NCBI RefSeq assembly: GCF_000265205.3
Contig: NC_018000.1
Coordinates: 6,314,001-6,378,000, forward strand
Source: Sinorhizobium fredii USDA 257
Lineage (GTDB): Bacteria > Pseudomonadota > Alphaproteobacteria > Rhizobiales > Rhizobiaceae
Reading direction: 5' to 3'
DNA: 64,000 nucleotides
Below the pieces are notes generated by a model. That model had not been told where the DNA came from. It made no database searches and worked only from the letters and a program-made list of their open reading frames with translations. Within the stretch, counting starts at the first letter, position 1; every line of letters begins with the position of its first letter. Shown here in pieces: positions 59,204 through 64,000 of the stretch. Both the position numbers and the translations under genes were made by a program.

Positions 59204-60445
59204 CTATTCCGAAGGCGCTTCGGCCTCGGCGAGCGCCCCCGCATTCGGCACCTGCGCGCTTCTGAGTTCGAAGGTCTCGCATTGCTGCGGCGGCACGCGT
59301 TCACGCAGCCGCAGGCGGACCAGCACGAAGGCCGCATAGAGGACCGCCACCGTCATCGTCGCGTAGATAAACAGCTGCGGCCCAAAGGCGGGCGTCAGCA
59401 GGGTCACCAGCATCGGCACCAGCGTCGCCGCCGCCGACCAGGCGACGAGCATGGTGCTGGCGAGCGGCACGAAATCGGCCGGATCAGTGCGATCGTTGGC
59501 ATGCGCATTGGCAATCGAGTAGACCGTTTCGACGGCGCCGGCGAAGAGCGCGAAGGCGAGCAACAGCAGGGGAAGGCTATCGACGGAGACGACGAGCGCC
59601 GCGAAGCCCGCCGCCACGATCAGGGCGCAGGTGGCGATCAGCACGATGCGCCGGTCGATGCGGTCGGAAAGCGCGCCCATCGGATATTGGATGACCAGCA
59701 ATCCGAACTGCATGATGAACATCAGCGTCGCCACGTCCTTCTGGGTCATCGCGTTGGCGGCGGCATAGATCGGCGTGAACCCCTGCACCAGCATCGAGAG
59801 TCCGCCGGAGGCAAGCACGCCGATAAAGGCGACCGGGGAGTTGCGCCAGGCCATGGCGATGTCGATGCTGACCTTGCCGGGTGCGGGCGGCGTCGGCAGG
59901 CGCGTCAGCCCGATTGGCAGGATGGCGAGCGCCGTGAAGAAGATCGTCACGATCGGCGCGAAATTGCCTTCGACCGGGATGCGCCCAAACAGCCAGGCGC
60001 CGGCCCCAAGCCCGATCACATAGGCCATGTAGAAGAGCGCCATGGCCTTGCCGCGCCAATGGTTGTCGCTCGCGTGGTTCAGCCAGCTCTGGGTGATGAT
60101 GAAATTCGTGTTTGCGGCCGCTCCATAGAGTGCGCGCGCGAAGATCCAGAGAATGGGATGGACTCCGAGGCTGATCAGCACGGCCGCGAGAATGACCAGT
60201 GCCATTGAGCAGGAGAAGGCCCGCGCATGTCCGACGCGGCGGATCAGCGGGCCCGCCAGCACGCAGCCGATCAGGCCGCCGAAGGCGATTGCCGTGACCG
60301 CAGCGCCTGGAACCCAGTCCGGTGCCGCGGAGCGCGTCAGCACGAAGGGGACGTAGGCGAGCATCATGCCGTTGCCGATCGCGACAGCCGTCATCGACGT
60401 GACGATGCTGGCAATCGACAGAAGCGACGAACGGTCCCTTTCCAT
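59204..60445 (-). CDS. MFS transporter (YcaD-like)
   Basis: The 413-residue membrane protein has twelve TM helices with the pattern of the YcaD/UMF-type family: GLIGCVLAGPLIRRVGHARA (loop 2-3), NFIITQSWLNHASDNHWRG and IQYPMGALSDRIDRR (loop 8-9). The C-terminal tail is polar. The ATG at 60445 follows GGAGGACC. The gene is divergent from the XRE-cupin regulator, with 128-143 bases between them, a usual layout for a regulated transporter. Substrate is not known; an amine is guessed from neighbours. Confidence 0.88.
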   Translation of the reverse strand: MERDRSSLLSIASIVTSMTAVAIGNGMMLAYVPFVLTRSAAPDWVPGAAVTAIAFGGLIGCVLAGPLIRRVGHARAFSCSMALVILAAVLISLGVHPILWIFARALYGAAANTNFIITQSWLNHASDNHWRGKAMALFYMAYVIGLGAGAWLFGRIPVEGNFAPIVTIFFTALAILPIGLTRLPTPPAPGKVSIDIAMAWRNSPVAFIGVLASGGLSMLVQGFTPIYAAANAMTQKDVATLMFIMQFGLLVIQYPMGALSDRIDRRIVLIATCALIVAAGFAALVVSVDSLPLLLLAFALFAGAVETVYSIANAHANDRTDPADFVPLASTMLVAWSAAATLVPMLVTLLTPAFGPQLFIYATMTVAVLYAAFVLVRLRLRERVPPQQCETFELRSAQVPNAGALAEAEAPSE

Positions 60446-60553
60446 ATGCCGGTCCTCCGCCGCTTTCCTCAAGGCAAACTAGCGCGGCGTCGCCCGTCGC
60501 ATTGTCGCCGGAGCGGCATTCGAGAAATTTATTTTTGTGGCATGGTGAGTGGC

Positions 60554-60584
60554 TTGACTCCACTATATGAGAAATGCAATCTCA
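60554..60584 (+). promoter_or_regulatory. Putative promoter and operator of the XRE-cupin gene
   Basis: TTGACT (60554-60559) is a good -35 box; 17 bases on, CAATCT (60577-60582) is a possible -10. TGAGA-N7-TCTCA (60568-60584) is an inverted repeat overlapping both. The predicted transcription start would be close to the ATG at 60589, so the message may be leaderless. Confidence 0.45.
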
Positions 60585-60588
60585 AATA

Positions 60589-61167
60589 ATGGAACAGGCG
60601 ATCACCTCCCTTGAACAGACGATCGGCGAACGTGTACGTGAGCTGCGCACGATTCAGGCTCTCACGCTCGACGAACTGGCGACGCGCTCCGGGGTTAGCC
60701 GCGCCATGATCTCGCGCATCGAGCGCGGCGAGGCAAGCCCGACGGCGCAGTTGCTGGCAAGACTCTGCAGCGCGCTCGGTACGACGCTCTCGGCGCTTTT
60801 TGCCTCAACCGCGGCGAACGTCTCCCCGGTGGCACGCCGGGCGGAGCAGCGGCTCTGGCGCGATCCGGAAAGCGGCTATCTGCGCCGATCAGTATCGCCG
60901 GAGGGTCTCGGCTCGCCGGTCGATATCGTCGAGGTCGAGTTTCCGCCGGGCGCCCGCGTCGTCTTCGAGCGCCAGCCCGGCGACCGCGGCATCACCCAGC
61001 ATCTCTGGCTTTTCTCCGGCCGGCTGGAACTGACAATGGAGAGCGGGCCGCAGGTGCTCGAGGCCGGCGACTGCCTGTTCATGGGGCTCGAAGAGGCCCA
61101 CATCTTCCACAATCCCTATGACGACCCGGCGCATTACGCCGTCATCCTCTGCCGCACCAAGGTTTGA
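60589..61167 (+). CDS. XRE family regulator with C-terminal cupin domain (PuuR-like layout)
   Basis: The 192-residue protein has an XRE helix-turn-helix (about 12-68: TLDELATRSGVSRAMISRIE) and a cupin_2 domain (about 108-185: VEVEFPPGARVVFERQPGDR, then LEAGDCLFMGLEEAHIFHN). PuuR, the repressor of putrescine use in E. coli, has this layout, but so do many sugar and amino-acid regulators. ATG at 60589 is preferred because the upstream ATG (60574) falls in the putative operator; the longer form adds 5 residues. The GNAT gene starts 2 bases after its stop. Confidence 0.9.
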   Translation: MEQAITSLEQTIGERVRELRTIQALTLDELATRSGVSRAMISRIERGEASPTAQLLARLCSALGTTLSALFASTAANVSPVARRAEQRLWRDPESGYLRRSVSPEGLGSPVDIVEVEFPPGARVVFERQPGDRGITQHLWLFSGRLELTMESGPQVLEAGDCLFMGLEEAHIFHNPYDDPAHYAVILCRTKV

Positions 61168-61169
61168 TC

Positions 61170-61697
61170 ATGAGCGATATCCGCATCCGCGTGCTTACCG
61201 AAAAAGAAACCCGGGTCGCGCTGCCGGCGCTTGCGGAGGTCCTCGCCGACTGCGTCGAAGGCGGCGCCTCGGTCGGCTTCATGCAGCCCTTCGGACCGCA
61301 AGACGCCGTGCCGTTCTGGGAGGGAATCGCTGCTGCCGTCGGCCGTGCGGAGACCGTGCTCATCGTCGCCGAGGTCGATGGACGGGCGGTCGGGACGGTG
61401 CAGCTCGGTGTGTCGACGATGCCGAACCAGCCGCATCGCGCCGATATCAAGAAGCTACTGGTGCACCGGGACGCGCGCGGCCTGGGTCTCGCCCGCCGGC
61501 TGATGGAAAAGGCAGAAGCCGAGGCGCGGAAGCGTGGTCGGAGAGTTCTGGTGCTCGACACCGCGACCGGCGAGCCGGCAGAGGCGATCTACGAGCGCTT
61601 CGGCTGGCTGCGCGCCGGCGTCGTTCCCGACTACGCGCTGATGCCAGACGGACGCTATTGCGCGACCACTTTCCTCTACAAGCATCTATCGGCTTAG
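61170..61697 (+). CDS. GNAT family N-acetyltransferase
   Basis: The 175-residue protein has the GNAT fold: the acetyl-CoA motif A (IKKLLVHRDARGLGLARRLM, with R-x-x-G-x-G/A) near 92-111 and motif B (YERFGWLRAGVVPDYALMPD). The substrate is an amine of unknown identity; SpeG-like polyamines are one option. It starts 2 bases after the regulator stop, so the two are one transcript. A perfect 15-bp hairpin follows and precedes the amidohydrolase gene. Confidence 0.92.
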   Translation: MSDIRIRVLTEKETRVALPALAEVLADCVEGGASVGFMQPFGPQDAVPFWEGIAAAVGRAETVLIVAEVDGRAVGTVQLGVSTMPNQPHRADIKKLLVHRDARGLGLARRLMEKAEAEARKRGRRVLVLDTATGEPAEAIYERFGWLRAGVVPDYALMPDGRYCATTFLYKHLSA

Positions 61698-61710
61698 TGG
61701 AAGAATGGCT

Positions 61711-61745
61711 TGCCTCTCATCCCGCTGTCAGCGGGATGAGAGGCA
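61711..61745. repeat. Perfect 15-bp inverted repeat
   Basis: TGCCTCTCATCCCGC (61711-61725) and GCGGGATGAGAGGCA (61731-61745) pair without mismatch around TGTCA. No T-run follows on either strand, so it is not a classic terminator. It lies 13 bases past the GNAT stop and 79 bases before aphA. Dispersed palindrome, processing site or bidirectional stop are all possible. Confidence 0.75.
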
Positions 61746-61824
61746 GTCGCCAGCCGCAATTCCGCTTCACCGAATCGTGAAGTAGAGTGACTCCCCAAGA
61801 CCACCGTGAATCAGGACAACCACA

Positions 61825-62850
<1,026 letters not shown>

Positions 62851-62866
62851 CCGCCCGGAAGCCGGC

Positions 62867-63504
62867 TCACGAAACGAAGAACTGAGACAGACCCTGGCCG
62901 GCGGCGAAGGCGAGATAGGCGAGCACGGCGAAATAGATTGCGGTCGCGACGAGAAAGAGATAGCCGCCGGTCACCATCAGTCCGTCGCGCTGGATGATAC
63001 CGAGTGACAAGAGCAGGATGGCGATGCCCGGCAGCGTGTTCGACAGCGGGATCAGCCCGAGCGGAAACAACAGGAGTACGCCGCCGGCCATGATCATCAG
63101 GCCGTTGAAGCGGTTCATCACGGCGCCGTCAGTCAAAAAAGCAACCTTGGGCGCACATAGCGGTCGAGTTTCGCGACGAGCGCCGCCCCCTTCTTCAAGG
63201 TCGGCACGAGTTTTTCGGTTTCGATCTGCCGGTCGAGAATGCGCCGCGGCAGCCAGGGCAGGCGGTTGAGGGTGATCGCCAGCGAGATGAGAATTATCGC
63301 CGCGCCGAACACGGTGCTGACGCCGGGGATCGACACCGGGATCAGGAACGGCAGCGTCAGCAGCGCGCAGAGAAGCAGGAAACCGTGCTCGCCGATCTCG
63401 ATCATCAGCTCGCGCAGCGTGATCGTATTGCCTCGGATCGAAGCGATCATGCCGGTCAGCGTATCGCTGAGACTGCGCTGCGTGTCGTCGAACTCGATCG
63501 CCAT
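62867..63504 (-). pseudogene. ExoD family membrane protein gene, frameshifted
   Basis: From ATG at 63504 the frame encodes the N-terminal half of an ExoD-like protein (LTGMIASIRGNTITLRELMI, LCALLTLPFLIPVSIPGVST) and stops at RPRLLF near 63133. The rest (FLTDGAVMNRFNGLMIMAGG, NTLPGIAILLLSLGIIQRDG) continues in the -1 frame to 62867. The break is at a run of six T on the coding strand (63135-63140) next to GCAA; one lost base, or -1 slippage just before the TGA, would join the halves. ExoD is linked to exopolysaccharide production and alkaline tolerance in S. meliloti. A read error is not excluded. Confidence 0.85.
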
Positions 63505-63733
63505 ATATCGTTCCTCTCGCTTGGATCCCGCCCAGGCAGCGATACCTAGCGCGAGCCTGTGAAGCTTCGGTTAGCGGGCGCTCTGGACAGCAATGTGGCA
63601 AAGCAAGGCGCAAATGCTGCAGTGCCGAAGCGTCGTCTATTGCCCGTCCGTGTGGAAAGCGCGGCGCCCCTTCATCTTCCTGCCGCAATCGATAGTATGA
63701 AGCACCTTTAGCACAATGGGGACCATTGATTCG

Positions 63734-64000
63734 ATGATCAAGAAATGCGCCATCCTGGCTGTCGCGGCCATCTATCTTTCCGGATGCACGACCACCGATC
63801 CCTATACGGGAGAACAGAAGATGTCGAACACGGCCGGTGGCGCGCTGATCGGCGCGGGCCTCGGCGCCGCAACCGGCCTCCTGGTCGGCGGCAGTGCTGC
63901 CGGACGCCGTGATGCCGCGCTCGTCGGCGCCGGCATCGGCGCGCTCGGCGGTGGCCTGGTCGGCAACTACATGGACCAGCAGGAATCGGAATTGCGCGCC
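63734..64000 (+). CDS. Glycine-zipper lipoprotein, N-terminal part (partial)
   Basis: The frame opens at ATG 63734 and runs off the window; 89 residues are visible. It has a lipoprotein signal with lipobox YLSGC (Cys at about 18), then a glycine-zipper region (GGALIGAGLGAATGLLVGG, and GAGIGALGGGLVGNYMD). Proteins of this build usually end in an OmpA-type peptidoglycan-binding domain (YiaD-like), which would lie outside the window. The gene is divergent from the exoD-like gene; 229 bases separate them. Confidence 0.85.
   Translation, partial: MIKKCAILAVAAIYLSGCTTTDPYTGEQKMSNTAGGALIGAGLGAATGLLVGGSAAGRRDAALVGAGIGALGGGLVGNYMDQQESELRA

Overview
The window looks like chromosome of a fast-growing rhizobium of the Sinorhizobium/Ensifer group. 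It is GC-rich throughout. It carries a class II (CP4-type) AroA, an Irr regulator next to fabA-fabB-fabI, an HWE-family histidine kinase, a zinc-poor alphaproteobacterial DnaX, a FYDLN-acid protein and dispersed rhizobial-type intergenic palindromes. No insertion sequence, phage, plasmid or CRISPR signature was seen. Family assignments come from reading the sequence and from memory; no search was run.

Layout. (1) 1-6 kb: nudC (partial) and a HIT protein on the minus strand, then the SRP RNA gene with its promoter, dnaX, ybaB, a LysE exporter, recR and a lytic transglycosylase. (2) 6-20 kb: an accessory stretch built around oxidant and electrophile defence: hydrolase-OsmC fusion, msrB-msrA, a broken DJ-1/PfpI gene, a DipZ-like thiol-redox membrane protein, an SDR, an AraC-type regulator, a Tat-exported hydrolase, a glyoxalase-fold protein, an OmpR-type two-component pair, an epoxide hydrolase gene with a nonsense codon and an exported cupin. 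(3) 20-36 kb: an MFS transporter, then rimP-nusA-ylxR-infB-rbfA-truB behind a possible leader-peptide attenuator, an HWE kinase, rpsO, pnp and an RsmC-like methyltransferase. (4) 36-41 kb: fabA-fabB-fabI divergent from irr, a TRIC-type channel, a YdcF protein and tRNA-Ala. (5) 41.5-50.3 kb: TIGR02300 protein, aroA, an antisense small membrane protein, cmk, rpsA, a large disordered protein, a tyrosine-rich secreted protein and tRNA-Leu. (6) 50-64 kb: a class III cyclase, a frameshifted hydroxyacid dehydrogenase, a short RNase D, YqaA, SelWTH, DoxX, GFA and acetyltransferase genes, lepA, a probable acetyl-polyamine locus (MFS / XRE-cupin / GNAT / aphA), a frameshifted exoD-like gene and the start of a glycine-zipper lipoprotein.

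How the parts work together. Much of the window is information processing: SRP RNA with the clamp-loader subunit, DNA repair, translation initiation and ribosome maturation, RNA decay, and S1 and S15. The fab genes beside irr couple unsaturated fatty-acid synthesis physically to an iron/haem regulator. The 6-20 kb stretch would repair oxidised methionine and peroxides and remove reactive carbonyls and epoxides. The 59-63 kb locus reads as uptake or export plus acetylation and deacetylation of amines under one autoregulated repressor.

Four genes are interrupted: three by single-base frameshifts and one by a TGG-to-TAG change. Whether these are true pseudogenes or sequencing errors needs read-level checking. 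At least four copies of one mosaic palindromic repeat lie between genes.
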